A stretch of DNA of 64,000 nucleotides from Anaerosomatales bacterium (lineage in GTDB: Bacteria; Actinomycetota; Coriobacteriia; Anaerosomatales; Anaerosomataceae): the NCBI GenBank assembly GCA_030019445.1, contig JASEEU010000004.1, positions 62,001-126,000 of the forward strand, given 5' to 3'. Below the pieces are notes generated by a model. The model was not told where the DNA came from. It did no database searches and saw only the letters and a list, made by a program, of their open reading frames with translations. This document shows positions 20,214 through 28,304 of the stretch, piece after piece (position 1 is the first letter of the stretch; each line of letters opens with the position of its first letter). The position numbers were made by a program, and so were the translations under genes.

Positions 20214-20545
20214 GAGGCCGACGCGCGTCTCCTCGGCCCTGTCGAAGGTACGGTCGCCGGCCGGGTGGCGCCACAGGGCGACTTATGTTAATATGAGTGA
20301 GCTGGCCCGCGGCTTCGGCGTGCGGGCCGCATGGTGTCCGGGGACGGATCGCCCGTAGGCGGGTAGAATCCCCTGAGACATCAGCGACCAGGTTGGGTGG
20401 GTACCCTGTGCCGGGCGTTCCGGCACTCTTCCGGCGGGCGTGCTTCGTCCCGCCCGCATCGCGGCGAAGGCGCTCGCGCCACGCGCGTCCCCCCACCGAA
20501 GGCGAAGCAGCGACGATGTTCGTCGCACGCGACCGGAGGTGATGC
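20214..20545 (+). other. Long structured leader upstream of the betaine-transport operon
   Basis: This 332-bp gap has -10-like boxes TAATAT (20289-20294) and TAGAAT (20364-20369). Starting from the second, a roughly 170-nt leader would contain GGGTGGGTACCC and a perfect 7-bp hairpin GTGCCGG/CCGGCAC at 20408-20426. A 6-bp hairpin GGCGGG/CCCGCC at about 20433-20454 follows. The GGGTGG...TACC stretch superficially recalls a T-box but lacks the rest of that motif. No known osmotic riboswitch, including the c-di-AMP type, was recognised. The proV ribosome-binding site (GGAGGTGAT) ends the region. Confidence 0.45.
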
Positions 20546-21793
20546 ATGAACACGCTCAGAGCAGAGGGTCTGTACAAGATCTTCGGCCGGCGGGCCCCTG
20601 AAGCGCTGGCGATGCTGCGCGAAGGGCACGACCGTGAAGCGGTCCAGCAGGCGACCGACACCGTCCCGGCGGTGATCGACGCCTCGTTCGAGGTGCAGCC
20701 CGGCGAGATCTTCGTCGTCATGGGGCTCTCGGGCTCGGGCAAGTCCACGCTCGTGCGCATGCTGAATCGCATGCATCCGGCCACGGCCGGCCGGGTGCTC
20801 ATCGGCGATATCGATGTGACCTCGCTCGCCCCGCCGGAGCTCCGCGCCCTGCGCGCCGAGAAGATCAGCATGGTCTTCCAGCACTTCGGGCTCTTCCCGC
20901 ATCGCACCGTCCTCGAGAACGCGATGTGGGGCCTTGAGGTCCGCAAGGTGCCCGAGGCGGAGCGCCGCACGCGCGCGGCGGAGGCGCTCGAGCTCGTTGG
21001 GCTCGGGGGCTGGGGCGATTCCTACCCCGGGGAGCTGTCCGGGGGCATGCAGCAGCGCGTCGGACTGGCGCGCGCGATCGCGACCGATGCCGACATCCTG
21101 CTCATGGATGAGGCCTTCTCGGCGCTCGACCCGCTCATCCGCAGCGAGATGCAGGAGCAGCTCGTCGAGCTGCAGCAGAACCTGCACAAGACGATCATCT
21201 TCATCACCCACGACCTCAATGAGGCGATGTTCCTCGGCGACCGCATCGCGGTCATGAAAGACGGCCGTATCGTGCAGATCGGTACCACCGAGGAGATCCT
21301 GCAGGATCCCGCGAACGACTACGTCGAAGCGTTCGTCCAGGACGTGGACCGCTCGCGTGTGCTGACGGCGTCTGCGGTCATGGAGGAGCCCATCGCGACG
21401 ATCCTGCGACGCGAGGGTCCGAAGGCCGCGCTCAAGCGTATGCGCGAGCGCCAGGTAAGCGCGCTCTACGTCGTCGACCCCGGCCGGCGTCTCGTGGGCG
21501 CCACCCTCGACGACGAGGTCATCGAGGCGATCATGGGCGGCGAGCATCACCTCGAGAACATCACGCATACCGATGTGCCGGTGGTCGATCCCGACACACC
21601 GCTCAACGAGTTGCTGATGCCCTCGGCCCAGAGCCGGCTCCCGCTCGCGGTCGTCAAGGACGGCAAGCTGCTCGGCGTCATCCCGCGCGTGACGCTCCTG
21701 GCCGCGCTCGGCGGCGTGCGTCGGTCCAACGGCACGGAGGTGCCGCAGGTCGACGTGCCCGGTGACGACGACCGGGAGGAGGCGGGCGCATGA
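20546..21793 (+). CDS. proV: Glycine betaine/proline ABC transporter ATPase (ProV/OpuAA)
   Basis: The 415-residue ATPase energises uptake of quaternary ammonium osmolytes. Walker A GLSGSGKST lies near residue 70, the signature is LSGGMQQRVGLARA and Walker B is ILLMDEAFSALD. It also has the conserved EGLYKIFGR start and the VFQHFGLFPHRTVLEN block typical of ProV. Residues from about 275 onward form paired CBS domains, which in OpuA sense ionic strength or c-di-AMP. The ATG has GGAGGTGAT 5-13 bp upstream. The stop overlaps the permease start (ATGATGA). Regulation at the RNA level is possible, given the long leader. Confidence 0.95.
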   Translation: MNTLRAEGLYKIFGRRAPEALAMLREGHDREAVQQATDTVPAVIDASFEVQPGEIFVVMGLSGSGKSTLVRMLNRMHPATAGRVLIGDIDVTSLAPPELRALRAEKISMVFQHFGLFPHRTVLENAMWGLEVRKVPEAERRTRAAEALELVGLGGWGDSYPGELSGGMQQRVGLARAIATDADILLMDEAFSALDPLIRSEMQEQLVELQQNLHKTIIFITHDLNEAMFLGDRIAVMKDGRIVQIGTTEEILQDPANDYVEAFVQDVDRSRVLTASAVMEEPIATILRREGPKAALKRMRERQVSALYVVDPGRRLVGATLDDEVIEAIMGGEHHLENITHTDVPVVDPDTPLNELLMPSAQSRLPLAVVKDGKLLGVIPRVTLLAALGGVRRSNGTEVPQVDVPGDDDREEAGA

Positions 21794-22644
21794 TGACACT
21801 CACCGACTTCAGGATCCCGATCGGCGACTGGGTCGACACGGGCGTTGAGTGGCTCACCGACAACGCGGAGTGGCTGTTCAGCGCTATCAGCGATGCGCTC
21901 GGCGGTCTGATCGACCTGCTCGAGGCCGCGCTGCTCTGGCCGCCTCCGCTCGTCCTCGTGATCCTGCTCGCGGCGGTCGCCCTGATCGTACGCAACTGGC
22001 GGTTCGGGTTGTTCGCGGGTGCATCGTTCGCGCTCGTGGCGATGATGGGCCTGTGGGACGACGCGATGTCGACCCTCGCGCTCGTGCTCGTGGCGAGCCT
22101 CGCCGCGGTGCTCATCGGTCTGCCGCTCGGCATACTGGCGGCCCGCAAGGACGGCTTCAGCGCGTTCGTGCGGCCGGTGCTCGACTTCATGCAGACGATG
22201 CCGTCGTTCGTCTACCTGATCCCGGCGATCGTCTTCTTCGGCATCGGCAAGGTGCCCGGTGCCGTGGCGACGCTCGTGTTCTCGATGCCGCCGGTGGTGC
22301 GGCTCACCGAGCTCGGTCTGCGACAGGTGGACCGCGAGGTGGTCGAGGCCGGAGAGGCGTTCGGCGCCGCCCCGCGCAAGATACTGACATCCATCCAGAT
22401 CCCCCTCGCCCTGCCGACCATCATGGCGGGCGTCAACCAGACCATCATGCTCGCACTCTCCATGGTGGTGATCGCGGGCATCGTCGGCGCCGGAGGGCTC
22501 GGTGCAGTGGTGTTCCGGGGCGTGACCCGGCTCAACGTGGGCCTCGGGTTCGAGGGTGGATTGAGCGTCGTGATCCTTGCGATCTTCCTGGATCGGATCA
22601 CGGCCGCGTTCGGCGATCGCGCGTCCAGGCGGACGTCGCACTAG
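21790..22644 (+). CDS. proW: Glycine betaine/proline ABC transporter permease (ProW/OpuAB)
   Basis: The 284-residue inner-membrane permease has a soluble amphipathic N-terminal stretch (1-45) and about seven membrane helices. The binding-protein-dependent transport (EAA) loop is EAGEAFGAAPRKILTSIQIPLALPTIMAG, split here as EAGEAFGAAP and IQIPLALPTIMAG. The block FMQTMPSFVYLIPAIVFFGIG, spanning about residues 137-157, is diagnostic of ProW. Start codons ATG-ATG at 21790 and 21793 are both possible; the first overlaps the proV stop. The next gene, for the binding lipoprotein, begins 46 bp downstream with its own ribosome-binding site. Confidence 0.95.
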   Translation: MMTLTDFRIPIGDWVDTGVEWLTDNAEWLFSAISDALGGLIDLLEAALLWPPPLVLVILLAAVALIVRNWRFGLFAGASFALVAMMGLWDDAMSTLALVLVASLAAVLIGLPLGILAARKDGFSAFVRPVLDFMQTMPSFVYLIPAIVFFGIGKVPGAVATLVFSMPPVVRLTELGLRQVDREVVEAGEAFGAAPRKILTSIQIPLALPTIMAGVNQTIMLALSMVVIAGIVGAGGLGAVVFRGVTRLNVGLGFEGGLSVVILAIFLDRITAAFGDRASRRTSH

Positions 22645-22690
22645 CCGCACGCATGTACTGAACGGACGACAGAAGGAGGACTGTGACCAG

Positions 22691-23614
22691 ATGACCATCG
22701 CAACCAAACGGTCGAGCCGGCTGTGGATCAGCCTGGCGCTCGTCGCCATGCTGCTGATGGCGTCGGTGGCGCTCACCGGGTGCAACGGTGAGGGCGACGA
22801 CGGCGCCGGCGGTGACGCCGAGAAGGGCACCATCCACATCGGCTGGATCCCGTGGGATGAGGACATCGCGGCCACGTACCTGTGGAAGCGCATCCTGGAG
22901 GACGAGGGCTACACGGTAGAGTTGACGCAGCTCGACGTGGCGCCGGTCTACTCCGGGCTTGCCGCGGGCGACCTGGACCTGTTCCTGGACGCCTGGCTGC
23001 CCCAGACGCACTCGGACTACTGGGCCGAGTACGGCGGGGACCTCGAGGATCTGGCGGTCTGGTACGACAACGGTGCGCTGACGCTCGCCGTGCCGACGTA
23101 CGTGGATCTCGACAGCATCGGTGACCTCGACGGTAACGCCGACATGTTCGACGGGCAGATCATCGGCATCGAGCCGGGTGCGGGTCTCACGCGCGTGACG
23201 CGCGAAGAGGCCATGCCGGGCTACGGCCTTGACGATGAGTACACGCTCGTCGAGGGCAGCACGACCGCGATGCTGGCCGAGCTCGATCGCGCCACCAGCA
23301 ACGAGGAGCCCATCGTCGTGACGCTGTGGCACCCGCACTGGGCGTACAGCGCGTATGACATCAAGGACCTCGAGGACCCCCAGGGCCTCATGGGTGAGGC
23401 CGAGGAGATGCACGCGCTCGCGCGCAACGGATTCTCCACGGACTTCCCTGAGGTCGCCGAGTGGATCTCGAACTTCGAGATGTCTGACGAGGCGCTTGCC
23501 TCGCTCGAGCAGCTCGTGATCAACGAGTACGGCAGCGGCCAGGAAGAGGCCGCCGTCGAGGAGTGGCTGAGCGATCCCGACAACCAGGCGCTCGTCGACA
23601 GCTGGCTCCAGTAG
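22691..23614 (+). CDS. proX: Glycine betaine-type substrate-binding lipoprotein (ProX/OpuAC)
   Basis: The 307-residue protein carries a lipoprotein signal ending LTGC (C31), an acidic Gly/Asp-rich linker and an OpuAC-type binding domain. Tryptophan-rich motifs that form the aromatic cage for trimethylammonium groups are visible: IGWIPWDED near residue 52, FLDAWLPQTH near 100 and VTLWHPHWAY near 215. It is anchored outside the membrane and delivers substrate to ProW. AGGAGGA lies about 11 bp before the ATG. A strong hairpin follows the gene, closing the proVWX operon. Substrate could be glycine betaine, proline betaine or carnitine. Confidence 0.94.
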   Translation: MTIATKRSSRLWISLALVAMLLMASVALTGCNGEGDDGAGGDAEKGTIHIGWIPWDEDIAATYLWKRILEDEGYTVELTQLDVAPVYSGLAAGDLDLFLDAWLPQTHSDYWAEYGGDLEDLAVWYDNGALTLAVPTYVDLDSIGDLDGNADMFDGQIIGIEPGAGLTRVTREEAMPGYGLDDEYTLVEGSTTAMLAELDRATSNEEPIVVTLWHPHWAYSAYDIKDLEDPQGLMGEAEEMHALARNGFSTDFPEVAEWISNFEMSDEALASLEQLVINEYGSGQEEAAVEEWLSDPDNQALVDSWLQ

Positions 23615-23633
23615 CGGCTGACATGCCCCACCC

Positions 23634-23665
23634 ACGAGGCCCCGGCATCCCCGCCGGGGCCTCGT
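23634..23665 (+). terminator. Terminator hairpin after proX
   Basis: A 13-bp perfect stem (ACGAGGCCCCGGC / GCCGGGGCCTCGT) with an ATCCCC loop lies 20 bp after the stop. There is no T-run, as for several terminators in this genome. Confidence 0.7.
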
Positions 23666-23699
23666 CGCATCCGGGCTTCTTGGCGGGGCGGACGCCGTG

Positions 23700-23705
23700 T
23701 ACACT
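23700..23705 (+). promoter_or_regulatory. -10 box of the pcrA-type gene, very short leader
   Basis: TACACT lies 9 bp before the ATG at 23715. The mRNA would start within a few bases of the start codon, and no Shine-Dalgarno sequence is present. Confidence 0.45.
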
Positions 23706-23714
23706 AGTGACCCC

Positions 23715-25970
23715 ATGAGCGTGAACCTCACCGATCTCAACCCCGCGCAGCGCGACGCCGTGCTTGCCACCGAAGGGCCCCTGCTCGTCTTGGCGGGCGC
23801 CGGTTCGGGCAAGACGCGCGTGCTCACGCACCGGATCGCCCACATCGTGGGCGATCTTGGCGTGTCGCCGGCGGAGGTGCTCGCCATCACCTTCACCAAC
23901 AAGGCGGCCGCCGAGATGCGCACACGTCTCGAGGGCCTCATCGGCCCGGCTGCCCGCACGATGTGGGTGATGACGTTCCACGCCATGTGCGTGCGCATCC
24001 TGCGCGCGGACGCGCACCGGCTCGGCTTCACCCGCTCGTTCTCCATCTACGACGCGGACGACACCAAGCGCATGATCACCGCTGCGATGGGCGAGCTCGA
24101 CATCGACACCAAGAAGTATCCCGTCAAGATGATCGCAGGACGCATCTCGGCAGCGAAGAGCGAGCTCAAGACGCCCGAGGCGATGGCCGAGGAAGCCGTC
24201 ATGCCGCCGCACAAGAAGGCAGCGAAGGTCTACGGGCTCTACCAGCAACGCTTGCGCGAGGCGAACGCGATGGACTTCGACGACCTCCTCATGCTCACCC
24301 ACCGTTTGTTCGAGCAGGAGCCCGGCGTCCTCGGGTTCTACCAGGGCCGGTTCCGCTACATCCACGTCGACGAGTACCAGGACACCAATCACGTGCAGTA
24401 CTCGCTGCTCGGCCAGCTCGCCGGCGGGCACCGCAACCTCATGGTCGTCGGCGATGACGACCAGTCGATCTACTCGTGGCGCGGAGCCGACATCCGCAAC
24501 ATCCTCGAGTTCGAGCAGGACTTCCCCGACGCGAAGGTCATCAAGCTCGAGCAGAACTACCGGTCTACCGAGACGATTCTCGCCGTGGCTAACGCTGTGG
24601 TGGCCAACAACAAGGGTCGCAAGGCCAAGACGCTCTGGACGGCCAACGCCGGTGGCGAGTCCATCACGCGCTACGTGGCTACCGACGAGCGTGACGAGGC
24701 CCGCTTCATCGCCGAGGAGATCGAGCGCCTGCTCAGGGCCGAGCACCGCCACTACGCCGACTTCGCGGTCTTCTACCGCACCAACGCGCAGTCGCGGGTG
24801 ATCGAGGACGTCTTCCTGCGTGCCGGCGTCCCGTACCAGCTCGTGGGAGGCACGAGGTTCTTCGAGCGCGCGGAGATCAAGGACGTCATGGCGTGGCTGC
24901 GCGCGGTGGTCAATCCTGCGGACACGCAGTCGATGGAACGGCTGCTCGCTAAGCGGCCGGGCATCGGCAAGACCACCATCGAGACGCTGGCGTTCCGCGC
25001 GCGCGAAGAGGGGGTCACGCTCTCCGAGGCGGTCGCACGCGGCGCGGACGAGGGGTGGCTCTCGACGGCGCCCGCACGCCGGGTGGCCGAGACCGCCGCC
25101 GCTCTCGACGAGGCGCGCTCGGACGGGGAGGGCACGCTGCGCGAGCGTGTCGAGCGGATCGTGCACATCTCCGGGCTCATTTCGGCTCTGGAGGCCGAGC
25201 AGACGAGCGAGGCGGACGGCCGCATCGAGAACATCCGCGAGTTCTTCGGCGTCGTGGATGAGTACGACGAGACGCACGAAGAGCCCGAGCAGCGGACGCT
25301 CGACGCGCTGCTCGAGTGGGTCGCCTTGCGGTCGGACGTCGATCAGCTTGCCGAGAACGACCCGATGCGCGCCGAGAGCGGCACCGTGACGCTCATGACC
25401 CTGCATACCGCCAAAGGGCTCGAATACCCCGTCGTCTTCCTTGCCGGCATGGAGGACACGCTCTTCCCGCACGCGAACAGCATGTTCGACCCGGAGGGGC
25501 TCGAAGAGGAGCGCCGGCTGTGCTACGTGGGCATCACGCGCGCCCGGGAGCGCCTGTACCTCACGCATGCGCAGCGGCGGACGATCTTCGGCACGTCCCA
25601 GTACAACCCGCCCAGCCGCTTCTTCGCCGAGATGCCCGAGGAGCACCTGCGGACCGAGGGACTCGGCTCGGCCGGATTCGGGGCGTCGGCTCCGGGAAGG
25701 GGACGCGGCGATCGCGGCGGGTCGGTCCGATGGGGCGGGCATGCGCACAAGGCACATGAAGGAGGCCGCGTCTTCGGCTCGGGCACGCCGCGCGCACGCA
25801 AGGCCGAGCCCGAGCTCGTCCTGCAGGCCGGAGACCGCGTGGAGCACAAGGTCTTCGGGAAGGGGCGGGTCGTGAGCGTGACCGGGGACAAGGTCGCGGT
25901 CGACTTCGGCGCTCACGGGACGAAGAAGCTCCTTTTGGGTTACGCTCCCATACGGAAGCTCGACGGCTAG
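23715..25970 (+). CDS. pcrA: UvrD/PcrA-type DNA helicase
   Basis: The 751-residue superfamily-1 helicase unwinds DNA 3' to 5' and functions in repair and replication-fork maintenance. It shows the Q-motif LNPAQRDAV and Walker A AGAGSGKT (K33). FTNKAA, VDEYQDTN (motif II), GDDDQSIYSWRGA (motif III), the TLHTAKGLEYPVVFL motif V region and GITRARERLYL (motif VI) follow. The C-terminal 45 residues (GDRVEHKVFGKGRVVSV) form the Tudor-like RNA-polymerase-binding module typical of PcrA. The ATG at 23715 is preferred over an upstream GTG that lies before the -10 box. Length fits PcrA. Confidence 0.95.
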   Translation: MSVNLTDLNPAQRDAVLATEGPLLVLAGAGSGKTRVLTHRIAHIVGDLGVSPAEVLAITFTNKAAAEMRTRLEGLIGPAARTMWVMTFHAMCVRILRADAHRLGFTRSFSIYDADDTKRMITAAMGELDIDTKKYPVKMIAGRISAAKSELKTPEAMAEEAVMPPHKKAAKVYGLYQQRLREANAMDFDDLLMLTHRLFEQEPGVLGFYQGRFRYIHVDEYQDTNHVQYSLLGQLAGGHRNLMVVGDDDQSIYSWRGADIRNILEFEQDFPDAKVIKLEQNYRSTETILAVANAVVANNKGRKAKTLWTANAGGESITRYVATDERDEARFIAEEIERLLRAEHRHYADFAVFYRTNAQSRVIEDVFLRAGVPYQLVGGTRFFERAEIKDVMAWLRAVVNPADTQSMERLLAKRPGIGKTTIETLAFRAREEGVTLSEAVARGADEGWLSTAPARRVAETAAALDEARSDGEGTLRERVERIVHISGLISALEAEQTSEADGRIENIREFFGVVDEYDETHEEPEQRTLDALLEWVALRSDVDQLAENDPMRAESGTVTLMTLHTAKGLEYPVVFLAGMEDTLFPHANSMFDPEGLEEERRLCYVGITRARERLYLTHAQRRTIFGTSQYNPPSRFFAEMPEEHLRTEGLGSAGFGASAPGRGRGDRGGSVRWGGHAHKAHEGGRVFGSGTPRARKAEPELVLQAGDRVEHKVFGKGRVVSVTGDKVAVDFGAHGTKKLLLGYAPIRKLDG

Positions 25971-25992
25971 CGACGCCGCGGAAGGACAGCCG

Positions 25993-27627
25993 ATGGGACC
26001 GATCCTCGTCTTCGGCCACCGCAACCCGGACAACGACTCGCTGTGTTCGGCGGTGGCCTACGCCCATCTGAAGAATCGCACCGACGCATCCGCCGTCTAC
26101 GTCCCCGCGCGCCTCGGACCGGTGCCGCCCGAGTCCGCATGGGTGTTCGAGCGATTCGCAGTGGACCTGCCCGATGAGATCGACCACGTGCACACGCGCG
26201 TGCGCGATGCGATGACGACCGACGTCTTCACGGTCCGTCCCGAGCAGGACATGCTGTCGGCGGGCAGGCTCATGCGCGAGCGCAGGGTGCGGGCACTGCC
26301 GGTCGTGGGAGATGACGGGAGCGTCCGTGGGCTCGTCAACGACAGGATCCTCGCCGAGCGCTACATCGATGAGACCGCGGTCGTCGGTTTCAGCGAGCTG
26401 CCGGTCACGGTCGGCCAGCTCGTCGCGACGCTCGGCGGCCGGCTGCTCGCCGGCGACGCGAGCACCGTGCTCTCCGGTGGTGTCGCCATCGGCGCGATGG
26501 AGCCGGAGACGATGCTCGGCTACCTCAAGCCCGGTGACACCCTCATCGTCGGCGACCGACGGCGGACGCAGCCGATGGCGCTGGAGGCGGGTGTCGCGTG
26601 CCTCGTCGTGACGGGCGGGCGCGAACCGGAGCCCGACGTCCTCGAGATCGCGGAGCGCACGGGGGCAGCGGTCGTCTCGGCGCCGCATGACACCTACGCC
26701 ACCGCGCGCCTCGTGAACCTGTCGCACGCGGTGGGCGCGGTGATGGACACCACCGTGCTGCAGGTGCATCCGGACACGCTGCTTGCCGACGCCACCGAAG
26801 ACCTTGTCGACTCGCCGCACCGCGAGGTCCTCGTCACCGACGAAGAGGGCGCGCTTGCGGGCATCCTCACCCGGACGAACCTCGCCCGGGGACTGCGCCG
26901 CCGCGTCATCCTCGTCGATCACAACGAGCTGGCGCAGTCAGCGCCGGGCGTTGAGAACGCCGAGGTGGTGGAGATCGTGGACCACCACCGCGTGGGCGAC
27001 GTCCAGACCGCGGCCCCCATCCTCTTCCTCAACCTCCCGGTGGGCTCCACCGCGACCATCGTCGCCGAGCGCTATCGCGAGCTTGACGTGGACGTCCCCG
27101 AGCAGATGGCGGGCCTGCTGCTCTCGGCGGTCCTGTCCGACACCGTCCTGCTCAAGTCGCCCACGACGACGCCGACCGACGTCGATGTCGCCGAGCGCCT
27201 GGCGTCGATCGCACGCGTGGACGTCGAGTCGTTCGGTATGGAGATGTTCCGCGCACGCTCGGCTACGGTCGCGTTCTCCACCGAGCGGACCGTGGAGTCC
27301 GACCTCAAAGAGTACCGGCTCGGCGACGCGCTCGTCGCGGTCGGCCAGGTCGAGACGGTCGACGCGGGGTCGGTGCTGGAGCACCGGGACGCCCTGCTCG
27401 GCCACATGGCGGCGCTCGCCGAGGCACGGCGCTACGACCTACTGATGCTGCTCGTGACCGACGTCGTCCGCGAGGGCAGCGAGGTCCTTGCGGTCGGTAA
27501 GACGCGCATCGCCGAGCGGGCGCTCGGCATCGACCTGTCGGGGGGATCGGCGTGGATGGACGGCGTACTGTCCCGCAAGAAGCAGATCGCGGCGCGCCTC
27601 GTGGAAGCGTCGGGCACCGACCGATGA
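25993..27627 (+). CDS. ppaC: CBS-domain manganese-dependent inorganic pyrophosphatase (family II)
   Basis: The 544-residue enzyme hydrolyses pyrophosphate. The DHH domain is split by regulatory modules: GHRNPDND (8-15), then a CBS domain (about 68-125), a DRTGG domain (about 130-240) and a second CBS domain (about 245-295). The enzyme resumes with VILVDHNE and EIVDHHRVGD. A DHHA2 domain with the substrate-binding SRKKQ near the C-terminus completes it. In characterised homologues CBS and DRTGG domains bind AMP, ATP or diadenosine polyphosphates and tune activity. The motif reads NPDND rather than the common NPDTD. GAAGGACA precedes the ATG. The stop overlaps the next start (ATGA). Confidence 0.94.
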   Translation: MGPILVFGHRNPDNDSLCSAVAYAHLKNRTDASAVYVPARLGPVPPESAWVFERFAVDLPDEIDHVHTRVRDAMTTDVFTVRPEQDMLSAGRLMRERRVRALPVVGDDGSVRGLVNDRILAERYIDETAVVGFSELPVTVGQLVATLGGRLLAGDASTVLSGGVAIGAMEPETMLGYLKPGDTLIVGDRRRTQPMALEAGVACLVVTGGREPEPDVLEIAERTGAAVVSAPHDTYATARLVNLSHAVGAVMDTTVLQVHPDTLLADATEDLVDSPHREVLVTDEEGALAGILTRTNLARGLRRRVILVDHNELAQSAPGVENAEVVEIVDHHRVGDVQTAAPILFLNLPVGSTATIVAERYRELDVDVPEQMAGLLLSAVLSDTVLLKSPTTTPTDVDVAERLASIARVDVESFGMEMFRARSATVAFSTERTVESDLKEYRLGDALVAVGQVETVDAGSVLEHRDALLGHMAALAEARRYDLLMLLVTDVVREGSEVLAVGKTRIAERALGIDLSGGSAWMDGVLSRKKQIAARLVEASGTDR

Positions 27628-28304
27628 GAGGGCTCCTGCCTGCCGAGAGCTGGCGGCGGGACCCGCGTGCCGGGGTGCTCGTCATCGTGGCGGGCGTGTC
27701 TGTCGCGGGGTTCGTAGCGCTCTCGATCGGACTGCTCGTCGCCCCCGCGTTCGCCGAGGTGGATGAGGCGGTCTCCTCGGCCATCAGGCTTGTGAGCGTG
27801 CCCGGCTCGTTCGCCGCGGCCCGCTTCTTCTCCTGGATCGGCGACTTCTGGCCGATGACGGTCCTCACGCTCGTGACCGCGGCCGCGCTGTGGGCCAAGG
27901 GGCGCCGCTCCGAGGCGCTCCTCGTGATCGTCACCGTGGCGCTCGGGGTGGCGCTAGGGCACGGCGTCAAGCTCGTCGTCCAGCGCGTGCGACCCGCGCT
28001 CGAACACGCGCGTATCGCCATCCCGGGCACGTACGCGTTCCCGTCGGGGCACGCGCTGGCGAGCACGCTCTACTTCGGCATCGTCGGCTTCGTCGTCGCG
28101 CTCACGGAGCGCCGTCTCAGGCACAGCGCGCTCGTCGTCGGGGCGTGCCTCGCCATCGCCGTCCTCGTCGGTCTGAGCCGCGTGTACCTCGGCGTGCACT
28201 ACCTCGGGGACGTGGTCGGCGCCTGGCTGCTCGGCGCCGCATGGCTCGCGACCATGGTGCTCGTCGGGGCCTCCTGGGGCGCTGGTCGTCCCGAGCGCCC
28301 CTAG
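27624..28304 (+). CDS. PAP2-family membrane phosphatase
   Basis: This 226-residue integral membrane protein has about six helices and all three PAP2 motifs: KLVVQRVRP, YAFPSGHALAS and SRVYLGVHYLGDVVGA. These form the phosphate-binding and nucleophile sites on the outer face of the membrane. Family members dephosphorylate undecaprenyl pyrophosphate, phosphatidic acid or phosphatidylglycerol phosphate. Translation is coupled to the pyrophosphatase by an ATGA overlap. Its stop overlaps by 4 bp the end of the convergent histidine kinase gene, leaving no room for a terminator. Undecaprenyl pyrophosphate recycling is plausible but unproven. Confidence 0.9.
   Translation: MRGLLPAESWRRDPRAGVLVIVAGVSVAGFVALSIGLLVAPAFAEVDEAVSSAIRLVSVPGSFAAARFFSWIGDFWPMTVLTLVTAAALWAKGRRSEALLVIVTVALGVALGHGVKLVVQRVRPALEHARIAIPGTYAFPSGHALASTLYFGIVGFVVALTERRLRHSALVVGACLAIAVLVGLSRVYLGVHYLGDVVGAWLLGAAWLATMVLVGASWGAGRPERP

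Noticed and set aside
20370-20545. T-box or c-di-AMP riboswitch in the proV leader.
   Set aside because: GGGTGGGTACC lacks the CGCG end, the flanking antiterminator and stem I of a T-box, and no c-di-AMP (ydaO) core sequence was found.
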